Notes: generated by a model not told the origin, from the letters alone. A stretch of 64,000 bases of DNA from Holzapfeliella saturejae (GCF_037546065.1 NZ_JAWMWG010000001.1:186001-250000); one strand, 5' to 3'; shown: positions 8,580-16,487, numbered from the stretch's first letter. A program made the numbers and translations.

Positions 8580-9398
8580 TTAAAATTTGTAATCCCATGC
8601 AGGAATTGTTGAACCTTGGTAAACTTCTTTAATTTTATCTGCAACTTCTTGTGTTTGATAAGCTGCTACAATTTTTTTGTAAGTTTCGTTATCTTTGTTT
8701 TCTGGTTTAGTTGCGATCACGTTAATCCAAGGTTTTGATTTTTCTGTAATTGGTTCTCTAAAGATTGCTGAGTTTAAATCTAATTTTGCATCTAATGCGA
8801 CCGTATTATTCACAACTGATGCACTTACTTCAGATAATGAACGTGCAGTTTGTGAAGCATCTAAAGGTAGTAATTTAATATTTTTTGGATTATCGACAAC
8901 ATCGTTAGGTGAGGGTAGTTTTACATCACTTTTTAGTTTCAAGACACCTGCTGATTCCAGTAATTGAAGTGCACGTGCTTGGTTAGTTACATCATTTGGT
9001 AAAGCAATTGTCCCACCATTTGGTAAGTCGTTTAGACTCTTGATTTTGTCTGAGTAAACACTCAATGGTGCAATTACTGTATTTCCAATTGCCGTTAGAT
9101 TAGTTTTACGTGCGTTGTTCCAGTTTTCTAAAAAGTAAACATGTTGGTAAGCATTCAAATCAATATCGCCACCAGCAAGTGCTTGGTTAGGTTGATCATA
9201 ATCATTAAACTGAACAAGTTTAATATTGATACCTTCTTTTTGCAGGTTAGTTTTGATAACGTCCCAAATACGAGTATCTGAACCCATGATTCCAACTTTA
9301 ACTTCGTTGCTACCGCCACCTGATGAACATGCTGTGGCTACTAACGCGACAACTACTGTAATTAATCCTAACAAAATATTTTTAACTGACTTTTTCAT
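8580..9398 (-). CDS. metQ: methionine-binding lipoprotein (MetQ/NlpA family)
   Basis: A 272-residue extracellular solute-binding lipoprotein. The signal peptide ends in the lipobox VATAC with the lipidated cysteine at residue 24, followed by a short SSGGGSN linker. The NlpA fold is shown by VKVGIMGSDTRIWDVIKTNLQKEGI, the AYQHVYFLENW segment and SVYSDKIKSLNDLPNGGTIALPND. It captures methionine, perhaps D-isomers too, and delivers it to MetNP. The ATG follows AGGAGG. It is the first gene of the operon behind the T-box leader, so methionine shortage should raise expression. Confidence 0.94.
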   Translation of the reverse strand: MKKSVKNILLGLITVVVALVATACSSGGGSNEVKVGIMGSDTRIWDVIKTNLQKEGINIKLVQFNDYDQPNQALAGGDIDLNAYQHVYFLENWNNARKTNLTAIGNTVIAPLSVYSDKIKSLNDLPNGGTIALPNDVTNQARALQLLESAGVLKLKSDVKLPSPNDVVDNPKNIKLLPLDASQTARSLSEVSASVVNNTVALDAKLDLNSAIFREPITEKSKPWINVIATKPENKDNETYKKIVAAYQTQEVADKIKEVYQGSTIPAWDYKF

Positions 9399-9429
9399 GA
9401 CTAATTCCTCCTGAAAATAAATTTAATAA

Positions 9430-9705
9430 ATAAAAAAACTCGCCTCTAATATTAATTAGAAACGAGTTTATCGTGATTACCATTCTACTTCGAAATAAGC
9501 TTACACTTACTTCCTCAACAACGTACAACGAACTCAAAAAAGAGCTGTGATACGCGTGCACGAATAATGGGTGCCAGTCCATCGTTACTTAAACCATTCA
9601 GTAACGCCAATCATGAGCCATTTTCGCTTTGTGTGAACTACCTTACTCTCATCAAATGTAAGTTTTCTGTACAGTCTTTAACAAAGTTACTTTCTCAATC
9701 AACTT
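9430..9705 (-). ncRNA. Met T-box leader upstream of metQNP
   Basis: Read on the minus strand, the 5' part has GAGAAAGTAAC, then CAGAAAACTT...TGATGAGAGTAAG. This matches the T-box stem I AG-bulge and the distal GNUG-type loop. The segment GCGAAAATGGCTC offers an ATG (Met) specifier. Near the 3' end TAGAATGGTAATCACG is a degenerate T-box with the TGG that pairs with the uncharged tRNA end. A terminator hairpin follows at once. The class (T-box acting by antitermination) follows from these elements and the met genes; the exact fold needs a covariance search. Confidence 0.75.
9432..9470 (-). terminator. T-box attenuator terminator
   Basis: On the minus strand AACTCG...TTCTAAT pairs with ATTAGA...CGAGTT and is followed by eight T, about 35 bases before the metQ start. 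It overlaps the antiterminator side of the T-box. Confidence 0.85.
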
Positions 9706-9731
9706 GTTTAATTTATTTCGTTGTTGGCTAA

Positions 9732-9760
9732 ATAATAAGTCATTTTTTGTAAGTTGTCAA
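9732..9760 (-). promoter_or_regulatory. promoter of the T-box leader and met operon
   Basis: TTGACA and TATTAT on the minus strand with a 17-base spacer, just upstream of the first T-box element. Confidence 0.75.
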
Positions 9761-9846
9761 CACCCTAAAAACAAATTTGATTTTCATTTCATTTTAATTT
9801 ATCCTTTAAATTACATAATAATAGTCATAATGATTGGAAGTTAACG

Positions 9847-10998
9847 ATGGACAAAATAGAAAAAATTAAAATACTAAGTGATTTAATTGAAATTAATACT
9901 GTTGATCAAAATGAAAAATTAGTCGCTGATTATATCGGTAATTTATTTACTCAACATGGCATTTCTTTTGTTATCAATGAAGTAGAAGAAAATCGAGCTA
10001 CCCTAGTTGCTGAAATTGGCGTGAAAAAATCACCAAAAATTTTAGGTCTATCTGGACATGCGGATACGGTATCAGCAGGTGATTTAAACAAATGGACCTA
10101 TAATCCTTTTGAAGCGACAATCGAAGGCGACCGCATATATGGACGCGGATCTAGTGACATGAAGAGTGGTCTCGCTGCACAAGTGATTGCTTTGATTGAA
10201 CTCGTCGAAGAAAATAATCTACCTGAAGGTACTGTTCGATTTTTGATGACTAATAATGAAGAAGATGGTGCCTCTGGTGCTAAAGTCCTAACAGAACAAG
10301 GCTATAGTAAAGATTTAGATGGCTTGATTATTTCTGAACCAACAGGCGGCAATGTGGTTTACGCTCACTGTGGATCTTTAAATTATCGTGTCAAAAGTCA
10401 TGGAAAAGCTTGGCATAGCTCAGCTCCTCAAAATGGTATCAATGCTATCACTAATTTAATGGCTTTTGCTGAAAAAGAACCGACTCTTTTTGATGAGTTT
10501 GAAGACGATCCTATACTCGGAAGTCTTGCTCACAGTATCACCAAAATTGAGGGTGGTCACCAGATTAACTCTATTCCCGAATATGCTGAGCTCTCAGGTA
10601 ATATTCGACCTACTGCAACAGCATCCAATCAGGCAATTATCGACATTTTGACTCAAACAATTGAACAGTTAAATCAAAATCTTGCCGGTCACTTGGAACT
10701 TGAGATTATTCATGATTTTTATCCTGTTGTTACAAAACCTGATAATCCACTTATTCAACAACTTGCTTCACTTTCAACAACTAACTTTAATCGACCAGCA
10801 GAACTTAAAATTATTCATGGTGCTACAGATGCTAGTGACTTTGTTAAAGTTAATCCTACAGTTCCTGTGGCCGTATTTGGTCCAGATGCTTGGGAAAACG
10901 CACATCAAGTGGATGAATTTACCACAATTTCGAGTTATTTAAGTGCGATTACAACACTTAAACAAATTATTTCTCAATTTTTCAATAATTTTGAATAA
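9847..10998 (+). CDS. M20 family metallopeptidase (ArgE/DapE/ACY1 type)
   Basis: A 383-residue zinc hydrolase that removes acyl or amino-acid groups from small amides. Catalytic features are visible: SGHADTV with His71, the bridging Asp104 in GSSDMKSG, the catalytic Glu pair in NNEEDGASG (about 138-139), the zinc ligand Glu164 in ISEPT, and a late His in WENAHQVDEF (about 355). A dimerisation domain sits in the middle. Many such proteins are labelled succinyl-diaminopimelate desuccinylase, but no lysine-pathway gene is nearby and the substrate cannot be fixed. The ATG start is divergent from the met T-box promoter. Ribosome site is weak (GGAAG). Confidence 0.87.
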   Translation: MDKIEKIKILSDLIEINTVDQNEKLVADYIGNLFTQHGISFVINEVEENRATLVAEIGVKKSPKILGLSGHADTVSAGDLNKWTYNPFEATIEGDRIYGRGSSDMKSGLAAQVIALIELVEENNLPEGTVRFLMTNNEEDGASGAKVLTEQGYSKDLDGLIISEPTGGNVVYAHCGSLNYRVKSHGKAWHSSAPQNGINAITNLMAFAEKEPTLFDEFEDDPILGSLAHSITKIEGGHQINSIPEYAELSGNIRPTATASNQAIIDILTQTIEQLNQNLAGHLELEIIHDFYPVVTKPDNPLIQQLASLSTTNFNRPAELKIIHGATDASDFVKVNPTVPVAVFGPDAWENAHQVDEFTTISSYLSAITTLKQIISQFFNNFE

Positions 10999-11029
10999 AA
11001 TGGTCACACTTTTTTCACATTTAACACGT

Positions 11030-11196
11030 ATATTGTAACCATAGCCAATAGGTTACCCCCCTTGAGGCTTGTTATAAACAAATATGACCCAACTTTTGTT
11101 TTCATTCATTCTTACTCCTCCAAGTAGATTGAACGTTGCGTCGACTGCAAGTCGACCCAAAAGAAAAAGCCAGCCTCCCCGGGCTGGCTTTTTTAT
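11030..11196 (+). ncRNA. candidate structured RNA ending in an intrinsic terminator (6S-like outline)
   Basis: Between the peptidase gene and the lipoprotein gene is a non-coding stretch with nested pairing. CTTGAGG (from 11071) can pair with CCTCCAAG (to about 11123) around an internal AACAAA / TTTTGTT helix. This is followed by the hairpin GTCGACT-GCA-AGTCGAC at about 11140-11156 and a strong terminator. The CCCCCCTTGAGG segment and the rod-like outline recall 6S RNA, but the ends do not clearly close into a terminal stem. It could also be a 3' UTR. No family is claimed. Confidence 0.35.
11164..11195 (+). terminator. strong intrinsic terminator
   Basis: GCCAGCC / GGCTGGC stem with a 6-base loop, flanked by AAAAA and TTTTTT. 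It terminates the M20 peptidase transcript or the candidate RNA. Confidence 0.92.
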
Positions 11197-11405
11197 TATG
11201 GGATTTTTTTCTTGACAAAAAAGACAATAAGTAGCACTATTAGGATTAAAGATAAACTTTTAGTTACTATCTGTTTGGATGACATAAGCTCAATTATCTC
11301 GTACATACAAGAAACTGATTTGATTTATTATGTTTTTTTTAAAATGCAATTTTCTAGTTGTCTTTTTAATAGCATAATATTAATATTACTATTAGTCCAA
11401 ACGTG

Positions 11406-11434
11406 ATGACATTAAAAGCTTATTTATATATATT
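11406..11434 (+). promoter_or_regulatory. promoter of the Ser-rich lipoprotein gene
   Basis: ATGACA and TATATT with a 17-base spacer. The 200 bases between the preceding terminator and this promoter show no convincing gene; a 64-codon frame there has no family features. Confidence 0.55.
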
Positions 11435-11463
11435 TTATTGGAAATATTCGGAGGGAATATACT

Positions 11464-11715
11464 ATGAAAAAATTAGTTGTACTAGGAAGCACATTATTTG
11501 CTTCAGCATTGTTATTAACAGGTTGTTCAAACGGTAACAGCTCAAACAACTCATCATCAAGTGATGCACAAACTTCACAATCATCAAGCTCAGCTGCTGA
11601 TTCATCAAGCTCACAATCATCATCAAGTGATCAAGCAAGCTCACAATCATCAAGCTCAGCTGATTCACAATCATCAAGTTCAGAAGCTGCTTCATCAGAA
11701 TCATCATCTAACTAA
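11464..11715 (+). CDS. very short Ser/Gln-rich lipoprotein
   Basis: An 83-residue precursor. A normal lipoprotein signal peptide (MKKLVVLGSTLFASALLLTGC) is followed by a tail made almost only of Ser, with Gln, Ala, Asp, Asn and Glu. There is no folded domain. After lipidation at Cys21 the product would be a 62-residue disordered, acidic Ser-rich chain tethered to the outer membrane face. The ATG follows GGAGGG, and the gene has its own promoter and terminator, so expression is likely. Function is unknown. Repetitive AGC/TCA codons make the gene prone to slippage. Possibly a cell-wall spacer, a glycosylation substrate or a truncated binding protein. Confidence 0.8.
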   Translation: MKKLVVLGSTLFASALLLTGCSNGNSSNNSSSSDAQTSQSSSSAADSSSSQSSSSDQASSQSSSSADSQSSSSEAASSESSSN

Positions 11716-11722
11716 TTTGATT

Positions 11723-11759
11723 AAAAAAAGACGTTCGATTAAATCGAATGTCTTTTTTA
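11723..11759 (+). terminator. terminator after the Ser-rich lipoprotein gene
   Basis: AAAAAGACGTTCGAT / ATCGAATGTCTTTTTT with a 3-base loop. Confidence 0.88.
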
Positions 11760-11833
11760 TTTTTGTCGTTATTTGATTATGGTAGACTTAGTAATAGATT
11801 ACTAAAAACCATATAGATAAAGGGACTGTCACT

Positions 11834-11932
11834 ATGCATCGATCGCGCAAACAAGTCAGACGACAACGTCGAAAAAACAATCGTAACTTCAAAAAATGGG
11901 CCTTATTTGTTTTAGCCTTTTTATTATCTTAG
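11834..11932 (+). other. probable true 5' end of the deacetylase gene, out of frame
   Basis: An ATG at 11834 with AAGGGA upstream opens a frame reading MHRSRKQVRRQRRKNNRNFKK and then the hydrophobic WALFVLAFLLS, stopping at TAG 11930-11932. This is the basic cytoplasmic head of a type II membrane protein. The deacetylase frame overlaps from 11896 without a good ribosome site of its own. Adding one T to the run at about 11917-11921 joins the two into one signal-anchor helix (ALFVLAFFIILALILIAVL). Confidence 0.6.
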
Positions 11933-13173
11933 CTCTAATCCTCATTGCGGTTCTAAAAATTACCCCCTCTTCTTCAACCCCAAAATCTGAACAACTCATC
12001 GAACAAAGTTATCCTACGCTAAAAAAACAAGTCCAAACAATAGATAACCAAACTAAAACTTACTTCTTACCTGATAATGACCTTATTGAAAATCAAGCCA
12101 CAAGACTTATCCATAACTCCAAAGAAACCGATGTTACTTATTATCTAACTTCAAAAGATAATCAAACTTTTTGGGTTAATACCCTTTACGTTGTGTCAAA
12201 AAATAGTCAAAATTTAGACACTGATTCAAAGATAGTTGCACAATTTAATTCTACAAAAGATAACACAAAGGTTTTAAAACTATCAGACATCATCAAATCA
12301 GATGACAAAAGTCAGGCTGCTTTCAAATTAGCTCTCACTCGATATGTCTTTGAGGCAACTAATGTTACTTCTGAACAATTTATTCCTTTGAAAAATCAAT
12401 TACAATCCATTTCTTTAGACACAACTGACTTTAGCTTTAATCAAAATCAACTAGACTTTAGTCTTCCTGATACTATTTCAACTGTCAAAAAGGTATCTTT
12501 AGCTATCGATACTATTAATTACTTGTTAAATTCTGATTATCAAATTGCTGATAAATCACAAAACCAAACACCTAAAAAAGTTGTTGCCTTAACTTTTGAC
12601 GATGGACCACGTCCTGGATCAACAGATAGCATTTTGTCTACTTTAAATCAATTCGATATTAAGGCTACTTTCTTTATGCTAGGACAAAATGCCAAACGTC
12701 ATCCGGATTTAGTTAAAAAAGTTAAAGAAAATGGTCATGCTATTGGTAGCCACAGCTATAATCACCCGATGTTAACTAAACTAAAACCTGATGAGCTTAT
12801 CAAGCAAATCAATCAAACTGGTCAAGCCATTTATGAAGCAGCTCACATTTATCCTACGTTATTCAGACCGCCTTATGGCGCAAGAAATCAAGTTGTTGAT
12901 CAAACTATTTTAAAACCACTGATTGAGTGGAATATTGATAGTGAAGACTGGAAAAAGCCTGGCACAGAGACACTGCTTAAAACTATTCAGCAAAATGTGC
13001 GTTCTGGCTCTATTATTTTGATGCACGATATTCATCAAACAACAGCCGATGCCCTGCCTACAGTAATTAACTATCTTAAAAATGCAGGCTATGAATTTGT
13101 CTCAATCGACCAACTTTATCAACATCAACTTTATCCATTAACTAACTATTATAGTCAACATGACGCACGCTAA
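11896..13173 (+). CDS. polysaccharide deacetylase (NodB domain), probably peptidoglycan deacetylase; 5' end likely frameshifted
   Basis: As read, a 425-residue protein with an N-terminal membrane helix, an extracytoplasmic region of about 200 residues and a C-terminal NodB domain. Motifs are TFDDGP (residues 233-238, catalytic Asp and metal-binding Asp), HSYNHP (His286 and His290 as metal ligands), RPPYG and LMHDIH. The architecture matches PgdA-type N-acetylglucosamine deacetylases that modify the wall and protect against lysozyme. The start at 11896 lacks a ribosome site; the real start is probably ATG 11834, one frame away, so a one-base deletion (real or sequencing) is suspected. Monocistronic with its own terminator. 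Confidence 0.82.
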   Translation: MGLICFSLFIILALILIAVLKITPSSSTPKSEQLIEQSYPTLKKQVQTIDNQTKTYFLPDNDLIENQATRLIHNSKETDVTYYLTSKDNQTFWVNTLYVVSKNSQNLDTDSKIVAQFNSTKDNTKVLKLSDIIKSDDKSQAAFKLALTRYVFEATNVTSEQFIPLKNQLQSISLDTTDFSFNQNQLDFSLPDTISTVKKVSLAIDTINYLLNSDYQIADKSQNQTPKKVVALTFDDGPRPGSTDSILSTLNQFDIKATFFMLGQNAKRHPDLVKKVKENGHAIGSHSYNHPMLTKLKPDELIKQINQTGQAIYEAAHIYPTLFRPPYGARNQVVDQTILKPLIEWNIDSEDWKKPGTETLLKTIQQNVRSGSIILMHDIHQTTADALPTVINYLKNAGYEFVSIDQLYQHQLYPLTNYYSQHDAR

Positions 13174-13198
13174 AGCATTCACCTTGAATGCTTTTTAT
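13172..13198 (+). terminator. terminator after the deacetylase gene
   Basis: AAAGCATTCA / TGAATGCTTTTTA with a short loop, overlapping the stop codon. Confidence 0.85.
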
Positions 13199-13292
13199 TA
13201 ACCCTAATTAATTCACTTTTATAAAGACTTGTGTTAGATTTTAGTTGAAAAGTTCCTTTCAGACTATGGTCTAACAATTTAAGACATTTTAG

Positions 13293-13323
13293 TTGCCCTA
13301 AACCATAGTTTAGGGCTTATATT
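13293..13323 (+). promoter_or_regulatory. MerR-type promoter with perfect dyad between -35 and -10
   Basis: TTGCCC (13293-13298) and TATATT (13318-13323) are separated by 19 bases. The perfect inverted repeat GCCCTAAA / TTTAGGGC (13295-13316, 6-base centre) fills the spacer and overlaps the -35. This is the classical architecture of metal-responsive MerR-family promoters. The downstream gene is a heavy-metal ATPase. No merR gene is in the window. Confidence 0.6.
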
Positions 13324-13368
13324 ATGGTGTAGACAATTTAAAAAGTATTACTTTAGGGAGGAATAATC

Positions 13369-15177
13369 TTGAAACATCAATGGAAACTAGGCGTCACACT
13401 TTTAGTCGGTGTGATAGCACTAATTTTAGAATTCATCTTTCACTCACCGATTAGCGCTCGAGTTTTGATTACTATCGTTGGGATTTTAATGGCGATTTCA
13501 TTGGTCATTGAAATGGTCAAAACTATCAAATCTGGCAAATATGGGGTCGATATTTTAGCGATTATGGCAATCATTGCCACAATGCTTGTTGGTGAATATT
13601 GGGCCAGCTTAATGATTTTAATTATGTTAACCGGTGGAGATTCACTTGAAGACTATGCTGCTTCACAAGCTGGTAAAGAACTGGAATCCCTACTCAAAAA
13701 CGCACCACAATCTGCTCACTTATTATCAGCTGATTCAAAATTAAAAGATGTGCGTGCAGATGATTTAAAAGTTGGCGATTTGGTAGTGGTTAAACCCGGC
13801 GAACTCGTTCCTGTAGATGGCGTTATTACACAAGGATCTTCAACTTTTGATGAATCTTCTTTGACTGGTGAATCAACACCCGTTTCAAAAACACAGGGAC
13901 AAAAATTAATGTCTGGGTCAATCAATGGTGACGCTTCGATTACAATGTCAGTTGAAAAAATCGCTTCAGAATCACAATATCAAGCCATTGTACATTTGGT
14001 TCAAAGTTCTGAAGCAAAACCCGCCAAATTCGTTAAAATGGCTGACCGTTATGCGGTCCCATTCACGATTATTGCTTTATTGATTGCAGGTATTGCTTGG
14101 GCTGTCAGCAAAGATCCTGTACGCTTTGCAGAAGTTTTGGTTGTCGCTTCACCTTGTCCTTTAATCCTAGCTGCCCCCGTTTCCTTAGTAGCTGGTATGA
14201 GCCGAATGAGTCGGAACCATATTGTCGTTAAAAGCGGGACTGCAATTGAAAAAATCGCACTAACTAAAACCGTTGCTTTTGATAAAACAGGAACGCTAAC
14301 TAAAAACCAATTAAAACTTAATAAAGTCAAATTGTATGCCGATATTAATAAAGATGAGTTTTTAAAATTAGCAGCTAGTGTTGAGCAAAACTCATCTCAT
14401 ATTTTAGCGCGCTCTTTACTCAAAGAAGTTAATCATGACACCCTTTATCCCGTTTCTAATCTCAAAGAAATTACAGGTAATGGGGTTATCGCAACTGTTA
14501 ATAACCAAGAAATTAAAGTTGGAAAATTAGACTTTGTGTCACTCAATCATCCGGAATTATCATTAACGGAAACTGCCATTCATGTTGCTATTGACGGAAA
14601 ATACGCCGGCTATCTAACATTTTCAGATCAAATCAGACCTGAAGCTAAACAAACAATTGCTGATTTAAAAGCCTTAGGCGTTGAAAATATTATCATGCTA
14701 ACTGGTGACGATCGCTTAGTTGCAAATAAAGTAGCCAAAGAACTAGGGATTAATCAAGTTAAGGCCGAGTGCTTACCTATCGATAAAATCAATCACCTTA
14801 AAGCAATTAAATCTGATAATCGTCCTGTTATGATGGTAGGTGATGGCGTTAACGACGCCCCATCTCTTTCTGCTTCTGACATTGGTGTTGCAATGGGAGC
14901 TACTGGTGCGACTGCTGCTAGTGAAAGTGCCGATGCAGTGATTTTAGTTGATAACTTAGCTCACGTTAGTCGTGCAGTTAAAATTGCACGTCGAACGATG
15001 AATGTTGCCAGAACTGACGTAATCACAGGTATTGTGATTTTAATTATGCTCATGTTGGTGGCTTCATTTGGACTTATACCTGCTTTATTTGGTGCTATTT
15101 TGCAAGAGGTTGTCGATACCATTACCATCGTTTTAGGCTTACTTGCAAAACTTCCTCCACGTGGCGAAAAATATTGA
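13369..15177 (+). CDS. heavy-metal translocating P1B-type ATPase (SPC type)
   Basis: A 602-residue ATPase that exports a divalent heavy metal. It has no N-terminal metal-binding domain. TGES (in SLTGESTPV) marks the actuator domain. The transmembrane metal site is Ser261-Pro262-Cys263-Pro, the SPC type rather than CPC, as in P1B-4 cobalt/iron or related zinc pumps. The phosphorylated Asp305 lies in DKTGT, the hinge is VGDGVNDAP, and two final helices follow. The usual HP dipeptide of the nucleotide domain reads SSHILA, so the Pro is missing. The start is TTG after GGGAGG. Upstream lies a MerR-type promoter. Metal identity is inferred only by family. Confidence 0.9.
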   Translation: MKHQWKLGVTLLVGVIALILEFIFHSPISARVLITIVGILMAISLVIEMVKTIKSGKYGVDILAIMAIIATMLVGEYWASLMILIMLTGGDSLEDYAASQAGKELESLLKNAPQSAHLLSADSKLKDVRADDLKVGDLVVVKPGELVPVDGVITQGSSTFDESSLTGESTPVSKTQGQKLMSGSINGDASITMSVEKIASESQYQAIVHLVQSSEAKPAKFVKMADRYAVPFTIIALLIAGIAWAVSKDPVRFAEVLVVASPCPLILAAPVSLVAGMSRMSRNHIVVKSGTAIEKIALTKTVAFDKTGTLTKNQLKLNKVKLYADINKDEFLKLAASVEQNSSHILARSLLKEVNHDTLYPVSNLKEITGNGVIATVNNQEIKVGKLDFVSLNHPELSLTETAIHVAIDGKYAGYLTFSDQIRPEAKQTIADLKALGVENIIMLTGDDRLVANKVAKELGINQVKAECLPIDKINHLKAIKSDNRPVMMVGDGVNDAPSLSASDIGVAMGATGATAASESADAVILVDNLAHVSRAVKIARRTMNVARTDVITGIVILIMLMLVASFGLIPALFGAILQEVVDTITIVLGLLAKLPPRGEKY

Positions 15178-15202
15178 GAGTCTATTAAAAATTTAGTATA
15201 AT
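15174..15202 (+). promoter_or_regulatory. promoter of the napA leader
   Basis: TTGAGA and TATAAT with a 17-base spacer; the -35 overlaps the end of the ATPase gene. Confidence 0.75.
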
Positions 15203-15208
15203 AAAGAT

Positions 15209-15316
15209 AAATAATCGTATTTTGGTTGGAGTGCAACGTACTTTCAAGACTTCCTCTCATTTGGGTAGATGAGAAGTTTTGAAGGTGCGTTTTTTTATTT
15301 GGAAGGAATGATTATC
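15209..15316 (+). promoter_or_regulatory. 5' leader of napA with small hairpin and attenuator
   Basis: After the promoter a leader of about 100 bases holds a small hairpin GTTG-GAGTG-CAAC and then a long terminator hairpin (15232-15297) that ends only a few bases before the GGAAGGA ribosome site. Because the terminator lies between the gene's own promoter and its start, transcription would stop unless the hairpin is prevented. No known riboswitch class was recognised. Confidence 0.55.
15232..15297 (+). terminator. long terminator hairpin in the napA leader
   Basis: Arms AACGTACTTTCAAGACTTC and GAAGTTTTGAAGGTGCGTT, extended by CTCAT / ATGAG, are followed by seven T. It could also serve as terminator of the ATPase gene. 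Confidence 0.85.
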
Positions 15317-16468
15317 ATGCATCTTATTTTTAGTTTATTTTTGATTTTAATCGTAGCTACTTTATTCAAAGCTGGTTTTCAAAAATTGAGTTTGCCATTA
15401 GTGATTGGTGAATTATTGACCGGGGTTGTCCTTGGTCCAGCCCTGTTAGGTTGGGTTCATACAGATGAGACCATCAGTACAGTTTCTGAGATTGGCGTTA
15501 TCTTACTTCTCTTCATTGCTGGTTCACACAGTGATTTAAAGACACTTAAAAGCGTTTTTAAATCGAGTTTTACGGTTGCTTTACTCGGGGTTATTGCACC
15601 CATTATTTTAATTGCTGCAGCAAGCATTACACTATTTGCTGTTGGCTTTAATGAAAGCATCTTCTTAGGCATTGTGCTTGCTGCAACCAGTATTTCGATT
15701 GCATTAGAAGTTTTAAAAGAATCAGGGCTACTCCAAAGCAAAATGGGAAACGTTCTAATTGGGGCAGCAATTGTCGATGATTTCTTAACACTATTCATTT
15801 TAAGCCTTTTCATTAACTTTAATAGCACGGGTAGTTTTGATCCTATAGCACTAGGACAAACCCTTGGTTTACAAGTTGTTTTCTTTGGGTTTATTATCTT
15901 ATTCAAAAAATTCTTCCCAATTATCGACAACTTCTTGAAACAAAAAGCAATTAGTCTTCCTTATTTCTATGAAGTCTTATCATTGGTCATGATTTTTGGT
16001 CTGTCACTTCTAGCTGAAAAAGTAGGCCTTAGTGGTATTATGGGGGCATTCTTTGCGGGTATTATTTTGAAGGATGCGACATTCTTTAATCAAGTATCCA
16101 AAAAACTATCAGCAACAGCTTACTTGATTTTTATTCCACTATTTTTTGCTTCAATTGGCCTTAATATGACGCTTGATGGCGCTTTAGATAACTTGCCTTT
16201 AATTGGTATTTTCACTTTGCTTGCTATTTTATCAAAATTCTTACCTGGCAAATTAGTCAGTCAATATTTTGGCTTACCCAAAAACGAAGCAAATATCGTA
16301 GGAAGCGGTATGATTGCTCGTGGAGAAGTAGCTTTAATTTTAGTCCAAACCGGATTAACCAAATCGATTATTTCACATGACTTATATGTGCAGCTCATTA
16401 TTGTTGTGATTTTGACCACTGTTTTAACACCATTTATGTTAAATTACTATATAAAAAAAGCAGGATAA
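15317..16468 (+). CDS. napA: Na+/H+ antiporter of the NapA/Kef (CPA2) type
   Basis: A 383-residue antiporter, the same length as NapA of Enterococcus hirae. It has about twelve membrane helices. The ion-binding aspartate pair of CPA2 proteins appears in GAAIVDDFLTLF, and SISIALEVL and GIMGAFFAGIILKDATFF are further family segments. There is no C-terminal RCK/TrkA-N domain. I chose ATG 15317 because GGAAGGA sits nine bases upstream; the in-frame ATG at 15308 directly abuts that site, and the longer frame back to 15269 runs through the terminator hairpin. It exports Na+ (or Li+/K+) in exchange for protons. Ends at a bidirectional terminator. Confidence 0.85.
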   Translation: MHLIFSLFLILIVATLFKAGFQKLSLPLVIGELLTGVVLGPALLGWVHTDETISTVSEIGVILLLFIAGSHSDLKTLKSVFKSSFTVALLGVIAPIILIAAASITLFAVGFNESIFLGIVLAATSISIALEVLKESGLLQSKMGNVLIGAAIVDDFLTLFILSLFINFNSTGSFDPIALGQTLGLQVVFFGFIILFKKFFPIIDNFLKQKAISLPYFYEVLSLVMIFGLSLLAEKVGLSGIMGAFFAGIILKDATFFNQVSKKLSATAYLIFIPLFFASIGLNMTLDGALDNLPLIGIFTLLAILSKFLPGKLVSQYFGLPKNEANIVGSGMIARGEVALILVQTGLTKSIISHDLYVQLIIVVILTTVLTPFMLNYYIKKAG

Positions 16469-16487
16469 ATTATCCTGCTTTTTTTAT
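16453..16487. terminator. bidirectional terminator between napA and CPBP genes
   Basis: AAAAAAAGCAGGATAA / TTATCCTGCTTTTTTT, nearly perfect and usable on both strands. Confidence 0.92.

Noticed and set aside
11212..11406. 64-codon frame starting at TTG
   Set aside because: No ribosome site or family motif, low-complexity AT-rich sequence; the region contains promoter elements for the next gene.
11561..11776. Overlapping frame in the Ser-rich lipoprotein gene
   Set aside because: A shadow of the repetitive AGC/TCA codons, giving a His/Gln-rich product without a ribosome site.
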